A stretch of 64,000 nucleotides of DNA from Pelodera strongyloides (lineage: Eukaryota; Nematoda; Chromadorea; Rhabditida; Rhabditidae). Location of the stretch: positions 248,001-312,000 of the forward strand of contig JAANDG010000093.1 in assembly GCA_036852015.1 (NCBI GenBank). Reading direction: 5' to 3'. The translations under genes and the position numbers were made by a program. The first letter of the stretch is position 1. Every line of letters starts with the position of its first letter. Shown one piece after another: positions 32,501 to 45,200 of this stretch. The notes under the pieces are model-generated. The model was not told the origin of the DNA and ran no database searches. It saw only the letters and a program-made list of their open reading frames with translations.

Positions 32501-35273
32501 TCAAAAAGCACTTCCTATGTTATGTCATAACCTAATTGTCAAAAGGTTGTTTGTCCTAATCCTCATAAAATATAGCATATATTATCACCTGGATGTCCTG
32601 AAACTTCGATCATTCTGTTCACGTTCCTCTTCCAAATTCTCGACTTCAACGGACAGCCTTTCCAGCTAAATTATATGAACACATAATGTTCAACATCGAA
32701 AAATCCTGTGTCACTGGTTCAACATACCGTAGAGGTGAAATGGGTAAAGCCGTATAGAGAAGCGGACCTTCTGCGAGAAGATCGGCGCCTGCAGGAAGTA
32801 TTGTCCAAACCAACTATGCCAAAGTTGAATCAAACTTGTATGGCCTTCGGGATCTGTGTGCCGCAAGACGTCGGAGTTATAGAAACCTCGCGGCCGTGTT
32901 GTACCATGTTTCTTCCTATTTTTATCGAACTATGTTTATCGCCCGTACAATGAGCAGGTTCGCTGATATTGATCAGTTGATCGGCGATCTCGATAACGTG
33001 AACGCTGACATCGTTGCTATCCGTGAGACGAGGTTCAAAGAAAGGAAGTGCAAGGCTTCGCACAGTGCGATGCGTGAGCTCATGCGTACATGACTTCCAC
33101 AAAATCTGCTACTGGCAAAAATCATTACATGTGTGGGCAACGTAGTGCCCAACGAGCGTTTCCCCATCATGCACCCGTTGAAGTCTCCAAATGCAAGCTC
33201 TGCATGAACTAATGTCCGCCAGATTTCGCTCAACGTCGTCTTAAAACTCCTCCAAGACCTCATCGACCTTCTTATTGGTGAGAGCGTACACGTTAAAGGG
33301 ACCGGATCACGACCCTCCTACGTGCTGACCACTATTTCTCAACAACGAAAGTGCAGCTATGGACATTGGACATGGGTGACAAGGAACATCTAGACTATTT
33401 CATTTTACCGACGCCCATCAGGTTTATGCTGTAGTGTGGGATCGTCGGTAGTAGTTGGTGCGGCTCAAGTTCAGATCAATCACCGGCTTGGAGACGTTGA
33501 ACCGGCTCGTGCTATAATGAAGCACTATTCGGTCCCGTGAACGGTTCGCCTCAATCATACTCCGCAGTGAGCCGGGAACGAGTGAATACATCAACTGAGG
33601 GTACATCGCCTCTCTATGCTCATCCTAGAAAAAGAGTGAAGTCGAAATTCATTGAACTGGTCAGTGAGAGACGAACAATGGCTAAATCATGGCAATTTAC
33701 GGAGCCTCGGTCTACGAAAAATTGTTGAAGCAGACTATAAGAACTTTAACGAGGTTAAGGCTCTCGAAGCGGCCGTACTTCTTATGCAACAAAAACGTAC
33801 TACAACGCTCATCCTAGCGAAAGAGGGACATGGACAAATACGGTACAGTGAACATGATGGTGCAGGACACTGCCAACATCACCCAAAGAGTTCAGATCTC
33901 TTTGCGTCGAACAAGCCAACGGCAGGGATTGTTTTGAATGTGGATGTCCCGAAGATAAAACAGAGTGAAATTGAACATGCCCTGTAAAGACTCCCTAATA
34001 ATATTGCACCTGGAAAGGACGGATGTCCTTCGATACCCTGTAATATGTCCAGGGAGTAAAAAAAAACTATGTATGCTTTGGGTTCCAGAAAGCTTTCGAC
34101 TATGCTGCTAGGCAAGCTGACATCATTGCCTTGAAGCCCACGTTGTACGAGAGAGCCACGTATCAATGATTTACGAGCTCTATTATCAGCGTGCCATGGA
34201 TATCCAAAAAAATAAATGCACGTGAAAGTTCCTGTGCAACGTGAAGTCAAACGTGACGATCCTATCCCAACAACACTGTTCTGTTTTCGTTATCATTTAA
34301 GTGCGCTCTGAGGGATGCTAATATGACCGATAAATTCGACATTGAGGTGAAACATTGCAGTTATTACTGTTTGCCGACAACATAGTCGTGATAGTAAAGA
34401 TCCGTGCCCAGAACAACCTCGACCACCTCAAAGATTAACTTCGAAAACGGTCTCGATGCACACCCAGGCAATATGCAGTGACTGGCTAACGACCAAAGCA
34501 CAAGTAGCGGCGCAAATCTGTGAATTGGAGGCAGGGAAAGGTCGAGAAGTACGCTAGCAAAATCCTAACAACAACCTCTCACGCTCGACATAAGCAGTCT
34601 GGCTGCAAGGCGTTCTGGAAGCCATGTTTTGTACTTACCAATGTCAAGTAGTCAAAAGAAATCAAAGCCAGTTGTAGCTAAAGGCACATAACAGTGCTTG
34701 AAAAATTGCCACCAGATAAAAAAAATCATTTCCTTTTTTGTTTAAGAACCACCACATGCAGCAGGTTTCCTCATGAGCTATAGTTTCATCAACTTACATA
34801 GCATTGTTCAGCTATATCTTCATCCAGAGGTTCCAGGTCATCAAATCCAACGTCAGTATTCCAGCTATTTGACCAGCCCTAAAGAAAACTACTTGCACAA
34901 AGGCTAGCGGTTTTTATTCGATTCGCGACTGGACTAGGAAAATTGCATAATAAAAAAGTAAACCTAAAAATATTAAATACAGCAAATTTATAGAAATAAA
35001 GCATACAGTCCAGGTCACGAAAGCCGTCCGAGCGGTGTGATTAATCTTCAAAATCTCGGCCTCATATCGGAGCGAGTCAAGCCATTTGGCCAATACTTGT
35101 CCTCCAATTATCTGTTGATAAATTTGATCAACGGGCAGAGACTTTGCATTGTCTTTTTTTTTTAGAATTTTACCCGTTTACTCTGTATGCAAATGCAAAT
35201 CGTCAAGTAATATAATTCTTACTATATAATTGGGAAGTCCATTTTTGATCGAGGAAACTGTAGAACTTGACAT
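29556..35273 (-). CDS. 13-exon gene, 368-aa protein with N-terminal Tudor/chromo-barrel-like segment
   Basis: Exons (minus): 35273-35223, 35111-35007, 34878-34798, 32665-32589, 32432-32378, 32279-32243, 32108-32021, 31933-31780, 31455-31367, 30564-30474, 30377-30320, 29979-29882, 29678-29556. All 12 introns are GT-AG, every phase matches, and the total is 1,107 nt with one terminal stop. Residues 18-72 fit a chromo-barrel/Tudor pattern (GGQVLAKW, RYEAEIL, then FVTWTGWSNSWN) as in histone-mark readers. Residues 80-104 are coiled-coil-like (LERLSVEVENLEEEREQ). The rest is helical and unrecognised; no MRG domain is evident. An acceptor 7 nt before the ATG suggests trans-splicing. The exon 5 donor and exon 10 acceptor are weak. 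Intron 3 holds an RTE LINE. Confidence 0.75.
30715..31008 (+). pseudogene. Possible LINE 3' coding remnant in intron 9
   Basis: An open frame on the strand opposite the host gene, lying wholly within its ninth intron. The stretch GERRGRPQWDEGLRSIF loosely resembles the basic GRP-W region near the C-terminus of RTE-type ORFs. No RT motif is present. It may be a second scrap of the RTE copy at 32,700-34,660, or chance. Confidence 0.25.
32700..34660 (+). pseudogene. Rearranged RTE-like LINE in intron 3 of the 13-exon gene
   Basis: Pieces of one LINE occur in order on the plus strand: endonuclease start (IARTMSRFADIDQLIGDLDN, then DIVAIRETRFK at 32,940-33,050), a WTW motif near 33,360, the RT entry (SDLFASNKPT then SEIEHAL and APGKDG at 33,890-34,030), motif A-like FQKAFD near 34,085 and motif C FADNIVVIV near 34,375. 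The second catalytic Asp of FADD is Asn. Between 33,120 and 33,300 the endonuclease GDFN region reads on the minus strand, so this segment is inverted. Many stops and frameshifts make it non-functional. It lies antisense to the host gene. Confidence 0.65.
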
Positions 35274-36180
35274 CTTAGAACTGCAGAACAGATCCTAAAC
35301 ATGCAGTAAATTCATCGTAAAGAAGCAGCAAAACAAAAAAGTGGGACGGCATGCGACCACAATGGCATAAGGAAAATGGTGTGATGTGGTTCGGGTAATG
35401 TAAGGGTGCGAAATAATTACCCGTAAACAGATAAACAAACCGTCGTTGTGCGAAAAATGTAGGCTTGACTCGAAATTAGGCTACAATTTGAGCAAAAAAT
35501 CTTAACAAAATTGTATGGACCCAATTCGCATGTGCGGCGGCGCCATTACACCACTTCGCAGTCGATTTTGCAGGAGACATCGACGGCACGGTGGTAGGGG
35601 GAAAACGTCCCACGAGTAGAACAAGGATGCACTCAGGAAATCCAAATTGCGTGATTTGTTCAGAAGACCGCCCGAAAACGTCAGAGAATTTACGTCCTAG
35701 GAGCGTGGCGACAGCTTAACACCGTTTTAAAACCAATAACGATTTTTGTCTTATGTAGGAATCATGGTCTATTGGAAACAATTGCGCTCCTCGTAGTAAA
35801 TAGTAGTTTATGAGAAGTATGTGTTCTTCGTACTACGTTTTCATCCATCATATTTGATGTTTCTCCGTCTGCTCGAATCCACGGAATGCTTCCGTGCGAG
35901 ATAACGCCTCGTCAGTTGATGACCGAAGCAACTTACATTCCACTCGCAGTTGTCGTATTAGAGCGCTTACGAGAGCACTGTTCTAAAAGCTCCACGATGT
36001 TGGACGTTTTAGAGAATGACCAACTACCAGTGAGCTCGTAGTGAAAGCACCCGGACGGATATACGCATGAGGGCCATAAAATCGCGTTAAGATTTGTTTC
36101 ATACATTGTGGCGTAATTTCTTCAATTTGCGCAGCGTCGATTTGTTTATGGGTGTACCGGTAATCCTGTCGCCCCCTGTA
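35274..36180. other. Upstream region of the 13-exon gene
   Basis: A 3' splice acceptor (GATCTGTTCTGCAG, ending at 35,281) lies 7 nt upstream of the ATG. No upstream exon, promoter motif or second gene could be supported in this 900-bp stretch. Confidence 0.4.
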
Positions 36181-36201
36181 TATGTATGTGTGTATTTGTG
36201 G

Positions 36202-36244
<43 letters not shown>

Positions 36245-36275
36245 GGTGTGTATGCGCGTGAATGTGTGTTTGTGT
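36180..36275. repeat. TG-rich microsatellite left of array 2
   Basis: An interrupted (TG)n run, purest at about 36,201-36,236, directly precedes the first decayed monomer of array 2. A longer GT tract lies just before the conserved 3' module at 54,084, so TG tracts mark both sides of the array 2 region. Confidence 0.85.
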
Positions 36276-36279
36276 AATA

Positions 36280-39200
36280 TGGATTGAATTGAACCTCTCA
36301 CAAACTATCATCCTCATTATAGCAACGATGAAGTCCAATTTCCGCTATTTTGCCCTCAATGTCAAAATTTCCATTACTTTGTGTAAATTTAAGAGTGTGG
36401 TGTATCTATGTTTCTATGCTTGGTTGTTTGCGTACATTTACTTGAGTGGTATGAGTTAAAAGATTGATTTTGATTCTTTAACTTGCAAGTTAGGAATAAC
36501 CAACCTTTTTATATGAACGCTGAACACAAAATGATTTTTTACCTACGTGTTCCTCAAGGTCAAAATTTGCATTAGTTTGTGTAAATTTAAGTATGTGGTG
36601 TATCTATGTTTCTATGCTTGGTTGTTTGCGTACACGGGCTTGTGTCGTATGAGTTAACATATTGATTTTGATACTTTAACTTGCAAAGATAGGAAAACCA
36701 ACCTTTTTCTGTGAACGTTGAACACAAAATGATTTTTTCAACTACTTGTTCCTCAACGTGAAAATTTGCATTAAAAAGATAAAAACTTGACTTTTTTACT
36801 TTTATGTGCGAGAGGTATGTGTTAATAGATTGAATTTGATTCTTTAACTTGCAAAGATAGGAACCAACCTTAATGATAAACGTTGAACACGAAATGATTT
36901 TTTCAACTAATTGTTCCTCCATGTCAACATTTGCATTAGTTTGTGTAAATTTAAGAGTGTGGTGTATCTATGTTTCTATGCTTGGTTGTTTGCGTACATT
37001 TGCTTGAGTGGTATGAGTTAACAGATTGGTTTTGATTCTTTGACTTGCAGATAGGAAAAACCAACCTTTTTATATGAACGTTGAACACAAAATGATTTTT
37101 CACTTATTTGTTCCTCAAGGTCAAAATTTGCATTAGTTTGTATAGATTTAAGAGTGTGGTGTATCTATGTTTCTATGCTTGGTTGTTTGCGTACATTTGC
37201 TTGAGTGGTATGAGTTAACAGATTGGTTTTGATTCTTTGACTTGCAAAGATAGGAAAAACCAACCTTTTTATATGAACGTTGAACACAAAATGATTTTTC
37301 ACTTATTTGTTCCTCAAGGTCAAAATTTGCATTAGTTTGTATAGATTTAAGAGTGTGGTGTATCTATGTTTCTATGCTTGGTTGTTTGCGTACATTTGCT
37401 TGAGTGGTATGAGTTAACAGATTGGTTTTGATTCTTTGACTTGCAAAGATAGGAAAAACCAACCTTTTTATATGAACGTTGAACACAAAATGATTTTTTC
37501 ACTTATTTGTTCCTCAAGGTCAAAATTTGCATTAGTTTGTATAGATTTAAGAGTGCGATGTATCTATGTTTCTATGCTTGGTTGTTTGCGTCCATTTTCT
37601 TGAGTGGTATGAGTTAACAGATTGGTTTTGATTCTTTGACTTGCAAAGATAGGAAAAACCAACCTTTTTATATGAACGTTGAACACAAAATGATTTTTCA
37701 CTTAATTGTTCCTCAAGGTCAAAATTTGCATTAGTTTGTATAGATTTAAGAGTGCGATGTATCTATGTTTCTATGCTTGGTTGTTTGCGTCCATTTTCTT
37801 GAGTGGTATGAGTTAACAGATTGGTTTTGATTCTTTGACTTGCAAAGATAGGAAAAACCAACCTTTTTATATGAACGTTTGAACACAAAATGATTTTTCA
37901 CTTAATTGTTCCTCAAGGTCAAAATTTGCATTAGTTTGTATAGATTTAAGAGTGCGATGTATCTATGTTTCTATGCTTGGTTGTTTGCGTCCATTTTCTT
38001 GAGTGGTATGAGTTAACAGATTGGTTTTGATTCTTTGACTTGCAAAGATAGGAAAAACCAACCTTTTTATATGAACGTTGAACACAAAATGATTTTTCAC
38101 TAATTGTTCCTCAAGGTCAAAATTTGCATTAGTTTGTATAGATTTAAGAGTGCGATGTATCTATGTTTCTATTCTTGGTTGTTTGCGTCCATTTGCTTGA
38201 GTGGTATGAGTTAACAGATTGGTTTTGATTCTTTGACTTGCAAAGATAGGAAAAAACCAACCTTTTTATATGAACGTTGAACACAAAATGATTTTTCACT
38301 TATTTGTTCCTCAAGGTCAAAATTTGCATTAGTTTGTATAGATTTAAGAGTGCGATGTATCTATGTTTCTATGCTTGGTTGTTTGCGTCCATTTGCTTGA
38401 GTGGTATGAGTTAACAGATTGGTTTTGATTCTTTGACTTGCAAAGATAGGAAAAACCAACCTTTTTATATGAACGTTGAACACAAAATGATTTTTCACTT
38501 ATTTGTTCCTCAAGGTCAAAATTTGCATTAGTTTGTATAGATTTAAGAGTGCGATGTATCTATGTTTCTATGCTTGGTTGTTTGCGTACATTTGCTTGAG
38601 TGGTATGAGTTAACATATTGGTTTTGATTCTTTGACTTGCAAAGATAGGAAAAACCAACCTTTTTATATGAACGTTGAACACAAAATGATTTTTCACTAA
38701 TTGTTCCTCAAGGTCAAAATTTGCATTAGTTTGTATAGATTTAAGAGTGCGATGTATCTATGTTTCTATGCTTGGTTGTTTGCGTCCATTTGCTTGAGTG
38801 GTATGAGTTAACAGATTGGTTTTGATTCTTTGACTTGCAAAGATAGGAAAAACCAACCTTTTTATATGAACGTTGAACACAAAATGATTTTTCACTAATT
38901 GTTCCTCAAGATCAAAATTTGCATTAGTTTGTATAGATTTAAGAGTGCGATGTATCTGTTTCTATGCTTGGTTGTTTGCGTCCATTTGCTTGAGTGGTAT
39001 GAGTTAACAGATTGGTTTTGATTCTTTGACTTGCAAAGATAGGAAAAACCAACCTTTTTATATGAACGTTGAACACAAAATGATTTTTCACTTATTTGTT
39101 CCTCAAGGTCAAAATTTGCATTAGTTTGTATAGATTTAAGAGTGCGATGTATCTATGTTTCTATGCTTGGTTGTTTGCGTCCATTTGCTTGAGTGGTATG

Positions 39201-42200
39201 AGTTAACAGATTGGTTTTGATTCTTTGACTTGCAAAAAGATAGGAAAAACCAACCTTTTTATATGAACGTTGAACACAAAATGATTTTTCACTTAATTGT
39301 TCCTCAAGGTCAAAATTTGCATTAGTTTGTATAGATTTAAGAGTGCGATGTATCTATGTTTCTATGCTTGGTTGTTTGCGTACATTTGCTTGAGTGGTAT
39401 GAGTTAACAGATTGGTTTTGATTCTTTGACTTGCAGATAGGAAAAACCAACCTTTTTATATGAACGTTGAACACAAAATGATTTTTCACTTATTTGTTCC
39501 TCAAGGTCAAAATTTGCATTAGTTTGTATAGATTTAAGAGTGTGGTGTATCTATGTTTCTATGCTTGGTTGTTTGCGTACATTTGCTTGAGTGGTATGAG
39601 TTAACAGATTGGTTTTGATTCTTTGACTTGCAAAGATAGGAAAAACCAACCTTTTTATATGAACGTTGAACACAAAATGATTTTTCACTTATTTGTTCCT
39701 CAAGGTCAAAATTTGCATTAGTTTGTATAGATTTAAGAGTGCGGTGTATCTATGTTTCTATGCTTGGTTGTTTGCGTACATTTGCTTGAGTGGTATGAGT
39801 TAACAGATTGGTTTTGATTCTTTGACTTGCAAAGATAGGAAAAACCAACCTTTTTATATGAACGTTGAACACAAAATGATTTTTCACTTATTTGTTCCTC
39901 AAGGTCAAAATTTGCATTAGTTTGTATAGATTTAAGAGTGCGATGTATCTATGTTTCTATGCTTGGTTGTTTGCGTCCATTTTCTTGAGTGGTATGAGTT
40001 AACAGATTGGTTTTGATTCTTTGACTTGCAAAGATAGGAAAAACCAACCTTTTTATATGAACGTTGAACACAAAATGATTTTTCACTTATTTGTTCCTCA
40101 AGGTCAAAATTTACATTAGTTTGTATAGATTTAAGAGTGCGATGTATCTATGTTTCTATGCTTGGTTGTTTGCGTCCATTTGCTTGAGTGGTATGAGTTA
40201 ACAGATTGGTTTTGATTCTTTGACTTGCAAAGATAGGAAAAACCAACCTTTTTATATGAACGTTGAACACAAAATGATTTTTCACTTATTTGTTCCTCAA
40301 GGTCAAAATTTGCATTAGTTTGTATAGATTTAAGAGTGCGATGTATCTATGTTTCTATGCTTGGTTGTTTGCGTACATTTGCTTGAGTGGTATGAGTTAA
40401 CAGATTGGTTTTGATTCTTTGACTTGCAAAGATAGGAAAAACCAACCTTTTTATATGAACGTTGAACACAAAATGATTTTTCACTTATTTGTTCCTCAAG
40501 GTCAAAATTTGCATTAGTTTGTATAGATTTAAGAGTGCGATGTATCTATGTTTCTATGCTTGGTTGTTTGCGTCCATTTGCTTGAGTGGTATGAGTTAAC
40601 AGATTGGTTTTGATTCTTTGACTTGCAAAGATAGGAAAAACCAACCTTTTTATATGAACGTTGAACACAAAATGATTTTTCACTAATTGTTCCTCAAGGT
40701 CAAAATTTGCATTAGTTTGTATAGATTTAAGAGTGCGATGTATCTATGTTTCTATGCTTGGTTGTTTGCGTCCATTTGCTTGAGTGGTATGAGTTAACAG
40801 ATTGGTTTTTGATTCTTTGACTTGCAAAGATAGGAAAAACCAACCTTTTTATATGAACGTTGAACACAAAATGATTTTTCACTTATTTGTTCCTCAAGGT
40901 CAAAATTTGCATTAGTTTGTATAGATTTAAGAGTGCGATGTATCTATGTTTCTATGCTTGGTTGTTTGCGTCCATTTTCTTGAGTGGTATGAGTTAACAG
41001 ATTGGTTTTGATTCTTTGACTTGCAAAGATAGGAAAAACCAACCTTTTTATATGAACGTTGAACACAAAATGATTTTTCACTTAATTGTTCCTCAAGGTC
41101 AAAATTTGCATTAGTTTGTATAGATTTAAGAGTGCGATGTATCTATGTTTCTATGCTTGGTTGTTTGCGTACATTTGCTTGAGTGGTATGAGTTAACAGA
41201 TTGGTTTTGATTCTTTGACTTGCAAAGATAGGAAAAACCAACCTTTTTATATGAACGTTGAACACAAAATGATTTTTCACTTATTTGTTCCTCAAGGTCA
41301 AAATTTGCATTAGTTTGTATAGATTTAAGAGTGTGGTGTATCTATGTTTCTATGCTTGGTTGTTTGCGTACATTTGCTTGAGTGGTATGAGTTAACAGAT
41401 TGGTTTTGATTCTTTGACTTGCAAAGATAGGAAAAACCAACCTTTTTATATGAACGTTGAACACAAAATGATTTTTCACTAATTGTTCCTCAAGGTCAAA
41501 ATTTGCATTAGTTTGTATAGATTTAAGAGTGCGATGTATCTATGTTTCTATGCTTGGTTGTTTGCGTCCATTTGCTTGAGTGGTATGAGTTAACAGATTG
41601 GTTTTGATTCTTTGACTTGCAAAGATAGGAAAAACCAACCTTTTTATATGAACGTTGAACACAAAATGATTTTTCACTAATTGTTCCTCAAGATCAAAAT
41701 TTGCATTAGTTTGTATAGATTTAAGAGTGCGATGTATCTATGTTTCTATGCTTGGTTGTTTGCGTCCATTTGCTTGAGTGGTATGAGTTAACAGATTGGT
41801 TTTGATTCTTTGACTTGCAAAGATAGGAAAAACCAACCTTTTTATATGAACGTTGAACACAAAATGATTTTTCACTTATTTGTTCCTCAAGGTCAAAATT
41901 TGCATTAGTTTGTATAGATTTAAGAGTGCGATGTATCTATGTTTCTATGCTTGGTTGTTTGCGTCCATTTTCTTGAGTGGTATGAGTTAACAGATTGGTT
42001 TTGATTCTTTGACTTGCAAAGATAGGAAAAACCAACCTTTTTATATGAACGTTGAACACAAAATGATTTTTCACTTAATTGTTCCTCAAGGTCAAAATTT
42101 GCATTAGTTTGTATAGATTTAAGAGTGCGATGTATCTATGTTTCTATGCTTGGTTGTTTGCGTACATTTGCTTGAGTGGTATGAGTTAACAGATTGGTTT

Positions 42201-45200
42201 TGATTCTTTGACTTGCAGATAGGAAAAACCAACCTTTTTATATGAACGTTGAACACAAAATGATTTTTCACTTATTTGTTCCTCAAGGTCAAAATTTGCA
42301 TTAGTTTGTATAGATTTAAGAGTGTGGTGTATCTATGTTTCTATGCTTGGTTGTTTGCGTACATTTGCTTGAGTGGTATGAGTTAACAGATTGGTTTTGA
42401 TTCTTTGACTTGCAAAGATAGGAAAAACCAACCTTTTTATATGAACGTTGAACACAAAATGATTTTTCACTTATTGTTCCTCAAGGTCAAAATTTGCATT
42501 AGTTTGTATAGATTTAAGAGTGCGATGTATCTATGTTTCTATGCTTGGTTGTTTGCGTCCATTTTCTTGAGTGGTATGAGTTAACAGATTGGTTTTGATT
42601 CTTTGACTTGCAAAGATAGGAAAAACCAACCTTTTTATATGAACGTTGAACACAAAATGATTTTTCACTTAATTGTTCCTCAAGGTCAAAATTTGCATTA
42701 GTTTGTATAGATTTAAGAGTGCGATGTATCTATGTTTCTATGCTTGGTTGTTTGCGTCCATTTTCTTGAGTGGTATGAGTTAACAGATTGGTTTTGATTC
42801 TTTGACTTGCAAAGATAGGAAAAACCAACCTTTTTATATGAACGTTGAACACAAAATGATTTTTCACTAATTGTTCCTCAAGGTCAAAATTTGCATTAGT
42901 TTGTATAGATTTAAGAGTGCGATGTATCTATGTTTCTATGCTTGGTTGTTTGCGTCCATTTGCTTGAGTGGTATGAGTTAACAGATTGGTTTTGATTCTT
43001 TGACTTGCAAAGATAGGAAAAACCAACCTTTTTATATGAACGTTGAACACAAAATGATTTTTCACTTAATTGTTCCTCAAGGTCAAAATTTGCATTAGTT
43101 TGTATAGATTTAAGAGTGCGATGTATCTATGTTTCTATGCTTGGTTGTTTGCGTACATTTGCTTGAGTGGTATGAGTTAACAGATTGGTTTTGATTCTTT
43201 GACTTGCAAAGATAGGAAAAACCAACCTTTTTATATGAACGTTGAACACAAAATGATTTTTCACTTATTTGTTCCTCAAGGTCAAAATTTGCATTAGTTT
43301 GTATAGATTTAAGAGTGCGATGTATCTATGTTTCTATGCTTGGTTGTTTGCGTACCATTTGCTTGAGTGGTATGAGTTAACAGATTGGTTTTGATTCTTT
43401 GACTTGCAAAGATAGGAAAAACCAACCTTTTTATATGAACGTTGAACACAAAATGATTTTTCACTAATTGTTCCTCAAGGTCAAAATTTGCATTAGTTTG
43501 TATAGATTTAAGAGTGCGATGTATCTATGTTTCTATGCTTGGTTGTTTGCGTCCATTTGCTTGAGTGGTATGAGTTAACAGATTGGTTTTGATTCTTTGA
43601 CTTGCAAAGATAGGAAAAACCAACCTTTTTATATGAACGTTGAACACAAAATGATTTTTCACTTAATTTGTTCCTCAAGGTCAAAATTTGCATTAGTTTG
43701 TATAGATTTAAGAGTGCGATGTATCTATGTTTCTATGCTTGGTTGTTTGCGTACATTTGCTTGAGTGGTATGAGTTAACAGATTGGTTTTGATTCTTTGA
43801 CTTGCAAAGATAGGAAAAACCAACCTTTTTATATGAACGTTGAACACAAAATGATTTTTCACTTATTTGTTCCTCAAGGTCAAAATTTGCATTAGTTTGT
43901 ATAGATTTAAGAGTGCGATGTATCTATGTTTCTATGCTTGGTTGTTTGCGTACATTTGCTTGAGTGGTATGAGTTAACAGATTGGTTTTGATTCTTTGAC
44001 TTGCAAAGATAGGAAAAACCAACCTTTTTATATGAACGTTGAACACAAAATGATTTTTCACTAATTGTTCCTCAAGATCAAAATTTGCATTAGTTTGTAT
44101 AGATTTAAGAGTGCGATGTATCTATGTTTCTATGCTTGGTTGTTTGCGTCCATTTTCTTGAGTGGTATGAGTTAACAGATTGGTTTTGATTCTTTGACTT
44201 GCAAAGATAGGAAAAACCAACCTTTTTATATGAACGTTGAACACAAAATGATTTTTCACTAATTGTTCCTCAAGGTCAAAATTTGCATTAGTTTGTATAG
44301 ATTTAAGAGTGCGATGTATCTATGTTTCTATGCTTGGTTGTTTGCGTCCATTTGCTTGAGTGGTATGAGTTAACAGATTGGTTTTGATTCTTTGACTTGC
44401 AAAGATAGGAAAAACCAACCTTTTTATATGAACGTTGAACACAAAATGATTTTTCACTTATTTGTTCCTCAAGGTCAAAATTTGCATTAGTTTGTATAGA
44501 TTTAAGAGTGTGGTGTATCTATGTTTCTATGCTTGGTTGTTTGCGTACATTTGCTTGAGTGGTATGAGTTAACAGATTGGTTTTGATTCTTTGACTTGCA
44601 AAGATAGGAAAAACCAACCTTTTTATATGAACGTTGAACACAAAATGATTTTTCACTTATTTGTTCCTCAAGGTCAAAATTTGCATTAGTTTGTATAGAT
44701 TTAAGAGTGTGGTGTATCTATGTTTCTATGCTTGGTTGTTTGCGTACATTTGCTTGAGTGGTATGAGTTAACAGATTGGTTTTGATTCTTTGACTTGCAA
44801 AGATAGGAAAAACCAACCTTTTTATATGAACGTTGAACACAAAATGATTTTTCACTTATTTGTTCCTCAAGGTCAAAATTTGCATTAGTTTGTATAGATT
44901 TAAGAGTGCGATGTATCTATGTTTCTATGCTTGGTTGTTTGCGTCCATTTTCTTGAGTGGTATGAGTTAACAGATTGGTTTTGATTCTTTGACTTGCAAA
45001 GATAGGAAAACCAACCTTTTTATATGAACGTTGAACACAAAATGATTTTTCACTTAATTGTTCCTCAAGGTCAAAATTTGCATTAGTTTGTATAGATTTA
45101 AGAGTGCGATGTATCTATGTTTCTATGCTTGGTTGTTTGCGTCCATTTTCTTGAGTGGTATGAGTTAACAGATTGGTTTTGATTCTTTGACTTGCAAAGA

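Noticed and set aside
32700..34660. Interpretation as upstream exons of the 13-exon gene
   Set aside because: The recognisable motifs are RTE LINE and mostly on the opposite strand; the host exons skip this interval in phase.
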